From positions 1-17,575 of the forward strand of contig JAVBQI010000180.1 of NCBI GenBank assembly GCA_031549145.1: DNA of 17,575 bases. The letters are read 5' to 3'. This document shows, one piece after another, positions 5,605 to 14,094 of the stretch. The notes below the pieces were generated by a model. The model saw only the letters and a list, made by a program, of their open reading frames with translations, searched no databases and was not told the DNA's origin. Within the stretch, counting starts at the first letter, position 1. Every line of letters begins with the position of its first letter. The position numbers and the translations under genes are program-made. Origin of the DNA: JAVBSX01 sp031549145. GTDB taxonomy: Bacteria > Planctomycetota > Planctomycetia > Pirellulales > Thermoguttaceae.

Positions 5605-8600
5605 ATGCGATCGCCGATGCGAATCGTTATTCTTTTCTTATTCGTTACAATCGTCTTTCCGTGCGCGGTTTCGGCCGCGGAAACGACGCCGCCGTCGCGC
5701 GGTTTGTTCCCTGCGCCGGATCGGGCGGCCGTTCGGCGGTTAGAGCAGGTCGGGCAACTGATCGAACGCGACCGGATTTCCGATGCGGTCCCCTTGCTCG
5801 GCTCGATTCTCGAAACCGAGGAGGATTTTTTTCTCGAACCGGATCGTCCCGGAGAGCGTTTGAGCCGCGGCACTTTGAAAAGCGTCGCCGAAGATCGGCT
5901 TCGTTCCCTCTCCGAAGAAGGCCGTCGGCTTTATGCGATGCAATACGACCCTCTCGCCCGTCGTCTTTTGAATCTCGCGATTGAAACCGGCTCGGTTCGT
6001 TGGTTGGAAAAAATCGCCGCCGATTACTATTATTCGGAAGCCGGGAACGATGCCGCTTTTCTCCTCGCGATGCACCGATTCGATCAAGGGGCCGCAGGGA
6101 GCGCCCTGCTGTTGCTGCGGCGTATCGCCCAAGGGCTCACCGCCGGGGAAGCCTACGAGCCGCTTTTCAGTTTGACTTTGGCCGCTTGCGAAAAACGTCT
6201 CGGGTATGAGAAAGCGGCTTCGGAAACCCTTGAGCGGTTTTTGCGGCGGCATCCGAATCCCCGGATTCGAATCTCCGGCGGAGAGTTTTGGAACCCGGCG
6301 ACACTCGCCGAACTCTCGGGAAAGCTCGATTCGTGGGAAACGGAACCGGATACCGCCGATTGGATCGCCCATTCCGGTTGGCTCTCGTCCCAGGGAATCC
6401 CGACACAAAATCCCGATGTCGCGGCCAGTGCTCCGCTTCTCGATCGTCTCTGGTCGGTTCCCGCTCTTTCGCAAACGAAGCAGGCGAATCTTTTTCGCCT
6501 GATCGAAGGGAGCATGCGGTACGACGGAGAGTCTTATCTCCCGATCGGGCGGCCGATTCTCGTCGGCGAAATACTCGTCTTTCGCGGAGCGGACGGGTTG
6601 GTCGGCGTTCATTCCAAAACCGGCAAACGACTTTGGATCGGCAAAGAAACGGAATACCTGATGCCGATTTCGGCGACGTCCTATTTTCGCGATGCTTCCA
6701 TTTATTCGCCGAACATCCCTCAATTACAGCAATTGCTTTTGCGGATGTCGCTTTGTCATAACCAAACCCTCGGGACGCTCAACAGCGACGGGCGGCTGGT
6801 TTTCTCGATCGAGGACGAGCCGGATCCGTTGGAGACGCGCGAGAACGGCAGGGCGGTTTTGTTCGGGCAGGGCAAACCGCTCGATGATCCCCGCAAACGA
6901 ATCGGTACGACAATCGCGGCCCGGGAAGTAAAAACGGGGGAGGTCGTTTGGCGGGTCGGCAAAGCCCCGTTCGTTCAAAAGCAACTTGAGCGGATCGAGG
7001 AACAACTGCAGCGCGAGCATCGCCAAGAACCGCTGCGACAACCGGGGCTGCCGGCGGGCGGAGCCGGGATTCCGCGAGCGGCCGTGCCCGTCGGGCGGGG
7101 GAAAGTGGTCCCGCTTTTTCCCCGGCGGGGCATTCCGATCGGGCCGGTTCCGATTCCCGTTGCCCCTGCGCCCGAAGCCGAACCCGAGCCCGAATCCGAA
7201 CGGCAAGAGCCGCCAAAAGACGACGTTTCCGTTCCGGCGGAAGCGGCCGAACCGAAACAGCCCGAAGCGAAGCAACCCGAGTTGCAATCGAATCCTTCGG
7301 TTGAAGCGACCGCGATCGCGGATTCGACGATCCGTTTTGAAAAACAAGCCGATTCCCCGGATTCTGACGTTCCGAGCGAAAACCCGGACGATTCGGCGAA
7401 AGCTGAAAGCGGCTCGAAAATTCTTATTTCCGAGGAGGAACGATTTCTCGGGGAGACCTATTTTCTCGGCCCGCCCTTGCCGGTCGGAGACTGTCTTTTC
7501 GTTCTCGGGGAAAATGCCGGCGTGATCCGTCTGTTCGTTCTCGATTCCCGAACCGGTCGGTTGATCCGGCATCAAGGGCTGGTTCAACCGTCGGTCGCGA
7601 TTGAAACGGATTGGTTGCGACGATACCGTGGGCCGGTTCCCGCCTACGAGGAGGGAATCTTAGTCTGCCCGACGGCGGCCGGAGCGGTCGCGGTCTTGGA
7701 CGGCGGCTCGGGAAAATTGCTTTGGTGTTACAGATACGCGGACATCCCCAAGGAATCGGAAGGGGATTCGCAGCAATCCCAACCGGGCGGCCCGGGCGGT
7801 TTCGGCATGATCGGCCGGTTCAATAATTCGCCGTTCAACATGTCCGGATTCGAAGAGGAATTTCGATACCTGGTCAATTACGTCGGTTGGCAGATTCCGT
7901 CGACGATGATCGAACGGGGAAAGCTGGTCCTCACTCCCGCCGATTCCCCGTTTTTGTATTGTTTCGATCTGTTGAGCGGAGAGCTGCTTTGGAAACGCGC
8001 GAAGGGGCTCGCGAAGTATGTCGGCTGCATTTGCGACAATCGGGTGATTCTCGTCGGGCCGCATTCGCTGATCGGCCTCGATTTGGAGAGCGGGAAAGCG
8101 GTCTGGGACGATACCGAATTGACCCCCTTGCCGAAGCGGGATGCCCCCGACATGTTCGGTCGCTCCCGGGCTTCGGCCCGAGCGGATCGAAGGCGGGCGT
8201 CCGACCTTTTCGCCGAAGACCCCGAACCGGAACCGACGGAGGAAAAGCCCGACGGTTTCGATTTCAATTCCGCCGACCGGACCGGCTTGAAAAGAGTTGC
8301 CTTTCCGAACGGGACCACCCCTTCGGGGGTGGGGGTGCGCAACGGCGATTCGTACATGATTCCGATGAGCGACCGGTCCGTCGTCGTCGTCAATCTCCTC
8401 TCCGGAGAAACGGAACGGATTTGGAAATCGCTCGACGATTCGAAATTGGGCAATCTTCTCGCCCTGGGGGGAAAAATGTATTCCCAATCGACGACGACTC
8501 TTGAATGTTTCGATCAACTCGACTCGCTTTCCAATCGGGCAAACTTACGGTTGGGAGAGAATCCGGAAGATTTCGACGGGACTTTCGCTTTGGGACGGAT

Positions 8601-11418
8601 CGCCTACGCCCAAGGAGATCGGGACAAGGCGCTCGCTCTGTTTCGAAAGGCGTTTCGTTCGAAATCGACGCCAAAGGTTCGCGCTTTGTTGCGGACGTTG
8701 CTCGGAGAGGCGATTGAGTCGGATTTCGTCAAATACAAGCCGACCTTGCAAGAAATCGAGACGCTGGGCGATACCCCCGATTCCCTCGGTTCTCTTTTGT
8801 ATGCGTTCGCGGTCGGCTCGCTCGAGGCCGGAGATGATGCGAATTTCGCCGTCGCATTGAAAAAATTGATCGATCTCGATCAACAACACCACTTGACTTG
8901 GAAATTCGATGCAAGGAACCAACTGCTGCTCGCCCGTTGGATCGGACAACGGATTCGGGATTTCGCGAAAAAGCCGGAGCTGACCCCGTTCCTGCATACC
9001 TTGGCCGAAGAAGAACTGAATCAGATTCTCAATACGGATCAGACCGGAACCGCGGATCGAGGGCCGGTGCAGCGTCAATTGAAGCAGTACCTCGAATACT
9101 TCGGCTCTTTCCCGATCGCCGAGCAGGCGAAAAAGCAGCTGTTCCAGCTTTATGCCCGAGACAACCGCCTCTCGGAAATGGAATTTTTGACCTCCGCACC
9201 AGGAATATCGCTCTTTCCGAAAATTTTTGCCGGCAAAAACGATTCTCAGGACGAAGAGACAACACACGTTCAAGCCGATGGGAAAGCCGATGAGTATGCC
9301 GCAAACGAATCGCTTCTCGCTCTCGCCAAAGGATTGGAAGAGAAAGGACATTATTCGGATGCTTTACACTATTACCGTCTCGCGGGAACAGCGGCTCCCG
9401 AAAAGCCGGAGTATGAAAAAATCCTGCATCCCCGGCTTTGGCCCCAGGGAAAGGTCGTGCAAAGCGAACAGCCGACGGAACGAAAAAAGGATTCGTCCGA
9501 CTCCGGCCCACCCTCAAGCGCCCCGTTCGGCATGTCCGAGGTGTATTCCGCTTCGATTCCGTATGTCGGAACGTATTCGCGATTTCAATCGGATTGCGAA
9601 TTTTGGCTCGAAGGGACAAACCAGACGGCGGATCGGAAAAGACGGCTGTATTGCCGCAACGCAAACGGCCAAGAGACCTGGTCCGTCGTTTTGCCGGAAT
9701 CGGAAGACGATGATCCCGAAGGGGATTCGTTTTCCAACGCCCGGATCAGCGGGATCAATTTTTCCGCCTATCCCGATTTCGTTTTTTCCAACCAGCAAGG
9801 TTTTCTCAAGGGGTACAACCACATCCTTTACTATGTTTGGGGAAAGAGACTTCTTGCGATCGACACCTTGAAGCGGGATGCGGCCGGTGATGCCGTCGTT
9901 CTTTGGCAAAAAAACATGCCTGTCCCGTTTGCACCCGCTTCGTACCTGCCGGGAGCGTTGAAATTGCGGCAAATCGCCCAATTCCGGAATTACGGAAACG
10001 AGCGGTTCGTCGATCCTGTTTTCGTCAATTCCCAGGTTCTCTGCTTTCACAATTTCGACTCGCTTTGGGGAGTCGATCCGTTGACGGGCGAAACGCTTTG
10101 GGTTCGCGAAGCGTCGGCGATCCGCGTTTTTTTGACGGGCGACGACCGGTACATTTACCAAATCTCCTCCGCGAGCAAGACGGAGCCCCCTTTGTCGGTC
10201 GCAGCTCCCTACCTGAGCGTTCCCCAGCCTTATGAAGCAATTGTGCTCGAATCGGCGACCGGAGAACGGCTGGCCCGGGGAGTCCTGCCGCCGGGACTCG
10301 TTCATTGTTTCGAATCGAAATTGGTTTCCCTCGACTCGAAAAGCTGGAATGCCGCCGAACAAAAAGTCGAGATTTACGATTTGGCCGATTTGATCCGCAA
10401 AGGATCCTTGTCCGGAAATTCGAAAGAGGAAAAAAAGGCGAGAGCCCTTTCGACCGACCCGAACGCGATTTTTGATTACTCGCTCAAGCCGCGATTTTCT
10501 TTGTCGTCGTCGCTGAGTTACGAAGCGATTCTCGGCGTTCAGGACAAAGGGCGATTGCTCGCCCTGCTCGACCAGGACGGGACCTTGCGGATGATCGATC
10601 TCGCGACGGTCGAATCGGTCGGGCCGTCGATCAAAGCCCCGAAAATCGAAAATAAGAACCAACAAAAGGCCCGGTCAACGGAAAAATTCGAGGATTTCTT
10701 TATTGAATGGGACGAGGGGGAATACCTGGTTCTTTTTGTCGCCAATCTCAATACTTACGAGAATTCCCAGGGAAGAAACAGGAATCGGGAAAACCGGACT
10801 CCGTTGGAAGGAATCCCTTACCGCAATGTCGGGCACGGCTATCTGATGCGGTATACTGCCCAGGGAGAGCCGGTTTGGGACAATCCGGTTTCGATCGAAA
10901 GATGGTATTACATCCCGCGACCGTCCGGATTGCCGGTCCTCCTTTTCGGAGCGACGATTTTCGAACAACGAAGGAATTCGGAAGTGCAAGTGTATCCGTT
11001 GATTTGGGGATTGGACAAAAAAACCGGCAAACGTCGTTTTGAAGCCAAGTTGATCGAAGAAAAAACCGACAGGTCGAACCGAGGGCCGTTTTCGGGGTTC
11101 CGGATCGTTTCCGACCCCGATTTGTTTCAGTTGAAACTGATTACGAATCGCCGGACATTTGTTGAAACGTTTACGGAGGCGACCGAAGAGCCGCCGGAAG
11201 GCGAAAAGCGATCGGACGAAGCCGCGAAAAAAACCGCGTCCGATTCCGTTTCGCTCTCGAAAGTCCTTTCCGCGCTCGGTCGCGGCGTGATTCGGCAGAT
11301 CGAAGAACAATACATGCCGGAATTCGAAGAAGCGACTTTCGAGGAAATGCAGGAAGACTTGCCCGCTTTTGAAGAAACGACGCCGGATGAGGAAGAGCAG
11401 GACGCTGCCGAAGAGTGA
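5605..11418 (+). CDS. Giant secreted TPR / PQQ-like beta-propeller protein
   Basis: 1,937 aa from the ATG at 5605. That start is chosen over the more distal 5512 because it gives a clean signal peptide (MRSPMRIVILFLFVTIVF, cleavage near VSA|AE) and has GAGG 8 nt upstream. Layout: ~30-230 helical TPR-like repeats; ~300-960 propeller-like repeats (GVHSKTGKRLW, AVLDGGSGKLLW, CFDLLSGELLW, GLDLESGKAVW), interrupted at ~515-605 by a Pro/Glu-rich disordered stretch and at ~720-750 by a Gly/Pro/Asn loop; ~980-1280 a second TPR region (ALGRIAYAQGDRDKALALF, YSDALHYYRLAG); ~1310-1830 a second propeller (GVDPLTGETLW, GLDKKTGKRRF); and a very acidic tail from ~1900. The layout suggests a large extracytoplasmic scaffold or binding protein. 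No enzyme motif was found. Similar oversized propeller proteins are common in Planctomycetota. A palindromic element follows the stop. Confidence 0.85.
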   Translation: MRSPMRIVILFLFVTIVFPCAVSAAETTPPSRGLFPAPDRAAVRRLEQVGQLIERDRISDAVPLLGSILETEEDFFLEPDRPGERLSRGTLKSVAEDRLRSLSEEGRRLYAMQYDPLARRLLNLAIETGSVRWLEKIAADYYYSEAGNDAAFLLAMHRFDQGAAGSALLLLRRIAQGLTAGEAYEPLFSLTLAACEKRLGYEKAASETLERFLRRHPNPRIRISGGEFWNPATLAELSGKLDSWETEPDTADWIAHSGWLSSQGIPTQNPDVAASAPLLDRLWSVPALSQTKQANLFRLIEGSMRYDGESYLPIGRPILVGEILVFRGADGLVGVHSKTGKRLWIGKETEYLMPISATSYFRDASIYSPNIPQLQQLLLRMSLCHNQTLGTLNSDGRLVFSIEDEPDPLETRENGRAVLFGQGKPLDDPRKRIGTTIAAREVKTGEVVWRVGKAPFVQKQLERIEEQLQREHRQEPLRQPGLPAGGAGIPRAAVPVGRGKVVPLFPRRGIPIGPVPIPVAPAPEAEPEPESERQEPPKDDVSVPAEAAEPKQPEAKQPELQSNPSVEATAIADSTIRFEKQADSPDSDVPSENPDDSAKAESGSKILISEEERFLGETYFLGPPLPVGDCLFVLGENAGVIRLFVLDSRTGRLIRHQGLVQPSVAIETDWLRRYRGPVPAYEEGILVCPTAAGAVAVLDGGSGKLLWCYRYADIPKESEGDSQQSQPGGPGGFGMIGRFNNSPFNMSGFEEEFRYLVNYVGWQIPSTMIERGKLVLTPADSPFLYCFDLLSGELLWKRAKGLAKYVGCICDNRVILVGPHSLIGLDLESGKAVWDDTELTPLPKRDAPDMFGRSRASARADRRRASDLFAEDPEPEPTEEKPDGFDFNSADRTGLKRVAFPNGTTPSGVGVRNGDSYMIPMSDRSVVVVNLLSGETERIWKSLDDSKLGNLLALGGKMYSQSTTTLECFDQLDSLSNRANLRLGENPEDFDGTFALGRIAYAQGDRDKALALFRKAFRSKSTPKVRALLRTLLGEAIESDFVKYKPTLQEIETLGDTPDSLGSLLYAFAVGSLEAGDDANFAVALKKLIDLDQQHHLTWKFDARNQLLLARWIGQRIRDFAKKPELTPFLHTLAEEELNQILNTDQTGTADRGPVQRQLKQYLEYFGSFPIAEQAKKQLFQLYARDNRLSEMEFLTSAPGISLFPKIFAGKNDSQDEETTHVQADGKADEYAANESLLALAKGLEEKGHYSDALHYYRLAGTAAPEKPEYEKILHPRLWPQGKVVQSEQPTERKKDSSDSGPPSSAPFGMSEVYSASIPYVGTYSRFQSDCEFWLEGTNQTADRKRRLYCRNANGQETWSVVLPESEDDDPEGDSFSNARISGINFSAYPDFVFSNQQGFLKGYNHILYYVWGKRLLAIDTLKRDAAGDAVVLWQKNMPVPFAPASYLPGALKLRQIAQFRNYGNERFVDPVFVNSQVLCFHNFDSLWGVDPLTGETLWVREASAIRVFLTGDDRYIYQISSASKTEPPLSVAAPYLSVPQPYEAIVLESATGERLARGVLPPGLVHCFESKLVSLDSKSWNAAEQKVEIYDLADLIRKGSLSGNSKEEKKARALSTDPNAIFDYSLKPRFSLSSSLSYEAILGVQDKGRLLALLDQDGTLRMIDLATVESVGPSIKAPKIENKNQQKARSTEKFEDFFIEWDEGEYLVLFVANLNTYENSQGRNRNRENRTPLEGIPYRNVGHGYLMRYTAQGEPVWDNPVSIERWYYIPRPSGLPVLLFGATIFEQRRNSEVQVYPLIWGLDKKTGKRRFEAKLIEEKTDRSNRGPFSGFRIVSDPDLFQLKLITNRRTFVETFTEATEEPPEGEKRSDEAAKKTASDSVSLSKVLSALGRGVIRQIEEQYMPEFEEATFEEMQEDLPAFEETTPDEEEQDAAEE

Positions 11419-11432
11419 GTGCCGCCTTCTAT

Positions 11433-11541
11433 CGTCATTTCGAGCGGAGCGAGAAATCTCACCCTCGCCGAAAGAGTCGGAATTCAACCTTATTCGCGAG
11501 GGTGAGATTTCTCCTTGCGCTGCACTTCAGTCGAAATGACG
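11433..11541 (-). repeat. Asymmetric palindromic repeat element, copy 2 (inverted)
   Basis: 109 bp, running from CGTCATTTCGA to TCGAAATGACG, with the same perfect 18-bp inner inverted repeat as copy 1 (11451-11468 and 11496-11513) around a 27-nt loop. Here the short arm (GAGCGGAGC) is on the left and the long arm on the right, so the copy is reversed relative to 939-1048. It starts 15 bp after the giant gene's stop and ends 33 bp before the stop of the convergent gene, so its transcript hairpin could end transcription from both sides. Confidence 0.85.
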
Positions 11542-11573
11542 AAAATGACCTTGCGGCACATTGAAAAACATCT

Positions 11574-12218
11574 CTATTGAAACGAAAAGCTGGCCGAGGC
11601 TTCGTCGATTTTCAGGCTCATCCGGTCGGGATTGACGGTTTTCGCCGCCTGCTCCCCCTGGGATTGCTTGGCGTAAAGAGCCGCGAACATCGACATCGGC
11701 GAGCCGGACTTCTCTCCGGAGAGCGATTGCAAGGCTTGCGAGAGTCCCGCCATTTTTGAAATGTCCTGAAATTTTTTCGCCAAATCCTCGTCTTGAGCGA
11801 GCAGTTGTTCGATTTTCGCTTTGTCCGAATGATTGTTCGAAACCAGCAACTCGCCGGTCTCCCCCTTTTTCAGCTCGACCGGTTGGGTCGTGTCGATTCC
11901 CGCCGTTTTGGCCTGATTGATAAAATCGCTTTGGAAGGATTGCAATTTCATTTGCAAAACTTGCGAAAGCATCTCCCCTCGGGATTTCAGATTCTCGATT
12001 CCGGAAAGGTCCATTTCCGGGTCCTTGTTCCCGGAATCCTCCGAATTGAGCAATTCGAGGGCCTGTTGCAGGGAAACCGAAAGGGTGAACTGATCCGTTC
12101 TCGCGGCCTGAACCGGCTGCGGAACCGCCGTTTCGTCGAGGCCGTCCGCGGCTTTCCCTTTTTTCGACGGCAAAAGACCTTGCATCACTCCGACGATTTG
12201 ATTTGCTCCTCCAAGCAT
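11574..12218 (-). CDS. Unrecognised soluble protein, Gln/Ser/Lys-rich
   Basis: 214 aa, start ATG at 12218 supported by AAAGGA about 10 nt upstream. No signal peptide, no membrane segment and no cysteine, so probably cytoplasmic or exported by a dedicated route. The N-terminus MLGGANQIVGVMQGLL is short and hydrophobic-amphipathic. Residues ~40-60 (DQFTLSVSLQQALELL) and ~80-105 look helical. A segment ETGELLVSNNHSDKAKIEQ near 120-140, followed by LLAQDEDLAKKF, resembles a small beta-then-helix module that I have seen in uncharacterised bacterial proteins but cannot name. The gene is divergent from the Hpt gene. A role linked to signalling or motility is possible from that neighbour only; I do not assign one. 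Confidence 0.7.
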   Translation of the reverse strand: MLGGANQIVGVMQGLLPSKKGKAADGLDETAVPQPVQAARTDQFTLSVSLQQALELLNSEDSGNKDPEMDLSGIENLKSRGEMLSQVLQMKLQSFQSDFINQAKTAGIDTTQPVELKKGETGELLVSNNHSDKAKIEQLLAQDEDLAKKFQDISKMAGLSQALQSLSGEKSGSPMSMFAALYAKQSQGEQAAKTVNPDRMSLKIDEASASFSFQ

Positions 12219-12608
12219 AATCCGGGTATCCTTTCAATTGAATGTGTAGAAAAAGGGTGATTTTTTCAAAGAATAGCGATTTTGAAGATGTGAGTCCAGA
12301 TCAATAATTCGCGGAATCGGCAACGACAGCAAATTTTTCCTAAGAATATTGTATTTTGTCCCGAATGTAATAAAATAATGCCTTGTTCGGGAGGGTTGAG
12401 TGTGTCCCGGCAATTGTCGCAGGTTTCTTCTGCCCTGCGATCGGGCTCTTTCCTCGAGATTGAAACGGCATTGCCGGTTTCGGAAATGCCCTCCAAACAC
12501 CAGAAAAATGCTCGATACGAAAGGCGGCAGGAGTGATTCGCCGTGTTCGCCGAATTTCGATGTCATACTGTAAGAATTTCAGAGAGTTAAGAAAGCGAGG
12601 ATAGAATT
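12219..12608. other. Divergent intergenic region between unknown gene and Hpt gene
   Basis: 390 bp, more AT-rich than its surroundings especially at 12240-12380. It may contain a short minus-strand zinc-ribbon gene (see 12266-12496). Otherwise I see only the two ribosome-binding sites: AAAGGA at 12229-12234 (minus strand) and GAGG at 12597-12600 (plus strand). Promoters for both directions should lie here, but none is clear enough to call. Confidence 0.5.
12266..12496 (-). CDS. Possible small zinc-ribbon protein
   Basis: A 76-aa reading frame with a TTG start (12496) and no evident Shine-Dalgarno. It carries two Cys pairs, TCDNC and CCRC, about 27 residues apart (C-x2-C ... C-x2-C), the spacing expected of a zinc ribbon. 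It ends 47 bp before the start of the unrecognised gene on the same strand. Against it: codon third positions are not clearly GC-biased, the C-terminal IWTHIFKIAIL lies in AT-rich DNA, and a longer 110-aa frame (12234-12566) overlaps it. It is reported as a possibility only. Confidence 0.3.
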   Translation of the reverse strand: MEGISETGNAVSISRKEPDRRAEETCDNCRDTLNPPEQGIILLHSGQNTIFLGKICCRCRFRELLIWTHIFKIAIL

Positions 12609-12977
12609 TTGTCAGAGAACGCAAACGAAAGCTTGCCGATGGATGTCGCCGTTCTTTTAGGACAGGTCGGAGGAAGTGCGGCAACGGCGGAAATGGTGTT
12701 GGATGAGTTTATCAGCCAAACGCCGATCGATATCCGGAATATCGAAGGAAATCTCGCAAAAGCCGATCTTTCCGCGGCCGGTAAGGTCGCGCACAGTCTT
12801 AAAGGAACGTCCGGGGTCTTCGGAGCCCATCAACTTCGCCAATTGGCCGCGGATATGGAAACCGTCTGCCGCGCCGAGGAAGCCGATAAGGCCGCCGAGC
12901 TGTTTCCCCAACTTGCTTCGGAAGCCAAGCGCTGTTTGGATTTTATTCCTCAATTGAAGGAAAGCCTGAACCAATAA
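12609..12977 (+). CDS. Single-domain Hpt histidine phosphotransfer protein
   Basis: 122 aa. The TTG start at 12609 is preferred over the ATG at 12639 because GAGG (12597-12600) sits 8 nt before it. The protein is one four-helix Hpt bundle. The phosphorylatable His62 is in the motif AHSLKGTSGVFGA, followed by the conserved HQLRQLAADME helix. Hpt proteins relay a phosphoryl group between a hybrid sensor kinase receiver and a final response regulator in the cytoplasm. No kinase or receiver gene is in this window, so the partners are elsewhere. The short length and absence of CheA-like domains make it an HPt-only relay like YPD1. The gene is followed by a weak hairpin and T-rich DNA, and next comes the PfkB gene. 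Confidence 0.9.
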   Translation: MSENANESLPMDVAVLLGQVGGSAATAEMVLDEFISQTPIDIRNIEGNLAKADLSAAGKVAHSLKGTSGVFGAHQLRQLAADMETVCRAEEADKAAELFPQLASEAKRCLDFIPQLKESLNQ

Positions 12978-12985
12978 GCCCATTC

Positions 12986-13016
12986 CTCCGAAATCGGAGC
13001 CTTTTGTTTTCTTTGT
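12986..13016 (+). terminator. Weak intrinsic terminator after the Hpt gene
   Basis: CTCCG (12986-12990) pairs with CGGAG (12995-12999) around AAAT; a T-rich run CCTTTTGTTTTCTTTG follows. The stem is only 5 bp. Confidence 0.35.
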
Positions 13017-13065
13017 TTCCGCCTTTTCAGATGTCTCTTTTTAATTTTTCGAACAGGAGGTTCCC

Positions 13066-13968
13066 ATGTCGTTTTTAGTCGTCGGATCGGTCGCGATTGA
13101 CAATATTCTCACCCCGACGGAACGGCGGGACGAAGTTCTTGGCGGCGCGGGGACGTTTGCCTCTTATGCCGCGGGCTTTTTCGGTCCGGTCCAATTGGTC
13201 GGCGTCGTCGGGGACGATTTTCCCAAGAAACACCTCCAACTGCTCAAGGATCACGGCGTCGATATTTCCGGTGTCGAGATTCGCAAAGGGGAAAAAACCT
13301 TTCGTTGGACCGGACGTTATCTCGAAAACATGAACGACCGGGAAACGATCGAAACGCAACTGAACGTCCTTGGCTCCTCGCTTCCGCAACTCCCCGAGGC
13401 TTTTCGCCGTTCGCAATACGTGTTTCTCGGCAACGCTCCCCCGGCCTCGCAATTGAAAGTGGTCGAGCAGCTTCAAGGCGCGGACCTGGTCGTCGCCGAT
13501 ACCATGAACCTTTGGATCGACGTCGAACGAGAAGCCCTCTTGGAGCTGCTGCGGAAAATCGGCGGGCTGGTTCTCAACGACTCCGAAGCGAAGATGCTGA
13601 CCGGAGAACTGAACGTGGTCACGGCCGGACGAAAGATTCTCGAACTCGGTCCGAAATTCGTCGTGATCAAGAAAGGGGAACACGGGGCGATGTTCTTGAG
13701 CCAACACGAAATTTACGCTCTTCCGGCGTTCCCGACGGAAGGGGTCGTCGATCCGACCGGGGCCGGGGATTCCTTTGCCGGAGGGATGATGGGCTACATC
13801 GCCGCTCACGGGCTCACCGATCCCGAATCGATCAAACGGGGGATCGTGTACGGAACGTTGATCGCAAGTTACGCCGTCGGGGGCTTCGGCTTGGACCGAC
13901 TTCGTGAGCTCTCCCCCACCGATTTGGAACAGAAATTCGAAGTGTTTCGACAAATGGTCGTTTTTTGA
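13066..13968 (+). CDS. PfkB-family sugar/nucleoside kinase
   Basis: 300 aa, usual length for the family. A strong ribosome-binding site AGGAGG (13055-13060) lies 5 nt before the ATG. PfkB signature 1 is LGGAGTFAS (25-33); signature 2 is DPTGAGDSFAGG (229-240) with catalytic base Asp235 and the anion hole GAGD. ATP-side residues are in IKKGEHGAMF (201-210), and DTMNLWID (145-152) and LNDSEAKML (170-178) are also conserved. Ribokinase-like enzymes phosphorylate a sugar or nucleoside with ATP in the cytoplasm. The DTMN-W-I variant belongs to a broadly distributed PfkB subgroup annotated only as sugar kinase, so I do not name a substrate. It is monocistronic in appearance: its own strong RBS upstream and a strong terminator 27 bp downstream. 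Confidence 0.92.
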   Translation: MSFLVVGSVAIDNILTPTERRDEVLGGAGTFASYAAGFFGPVQLVGVVGDDFPKKHLQLLKDHGVDISGVEIRKGEKTFRWTGRYLENMNDRETIETQLNVLGSSLPQLPEAFRRSQYVFLGNAPPASQLKVVEQLQGADLVVADTMNLWIDVEREALLELLRKIGGLVLNDSEAKMLTGELNVVTAGRKILELGPKFVVIKKGEHGAMFLSQHEIYALPAFPTEGVVDPTGAGDSFAGGMMGYIAAHGLTDPESIKRGIVYGTLIASYAVGGFGLDRLRELSPTDLEQKFEVFRQMVVF

Positions 13969-13994
13969 GATAGAGTAGCATAGGTTCATAAAAG

Positions 13995-14042
13995 AGAGCC
14001 GCAAGTGCAATCGGTGCTCCGATGTACTTGCGGCTCTTTTTG
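13995..14042. terminator. Strong bidirectional intrinsic terminator
   Basis: AGAGCCGCAAGT (13995-14006) pairs perfectly with ACTTGCGGCTCT (14026-14037), and an inner stem ATCGG/CCGAT (14010-14014 with 14019-14023) extends it; TTTTTG follows on the plus strand. On the minus strand the stem is followed by CTTTTATG. It separates the PfkB gene from the convergent Ser-rich protein gene and can serve both. Confidence 0.88.
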
Positions 14043-14094
14043 TCTGCTATGCTGAGCAGCGGTCAACCACGCTTCAATTGATTTTGTTCCGGTT

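Noticed and set aside
5578..5606. TTGACA followed after 17 bp by TGCAAT as a promoter
   Set aside because: Transcription would begin after the ATG at 5605 and remove the ribosome-binding site and start of the signal peptide.
9514..10665. 383-aa minus-strand frame inside the giant propeller gene, with others at 8545-9351, 7660-8517 and 6724-7587
   Set aside because: All are antisense shadows of the giant gene with repetitive Arg/Phe/Gly composition and no plausible start signals.
12234..12566. 110-aa minus-strand frame with ATG start overlapping the possible zinc-ribbon frame
   Set aside because: Its composition is Arg/Ser/Phe-rich without motifs and it overlaps the next gene's upstream signals; the cysteine-bearing frame is the better candidate, though also weak.
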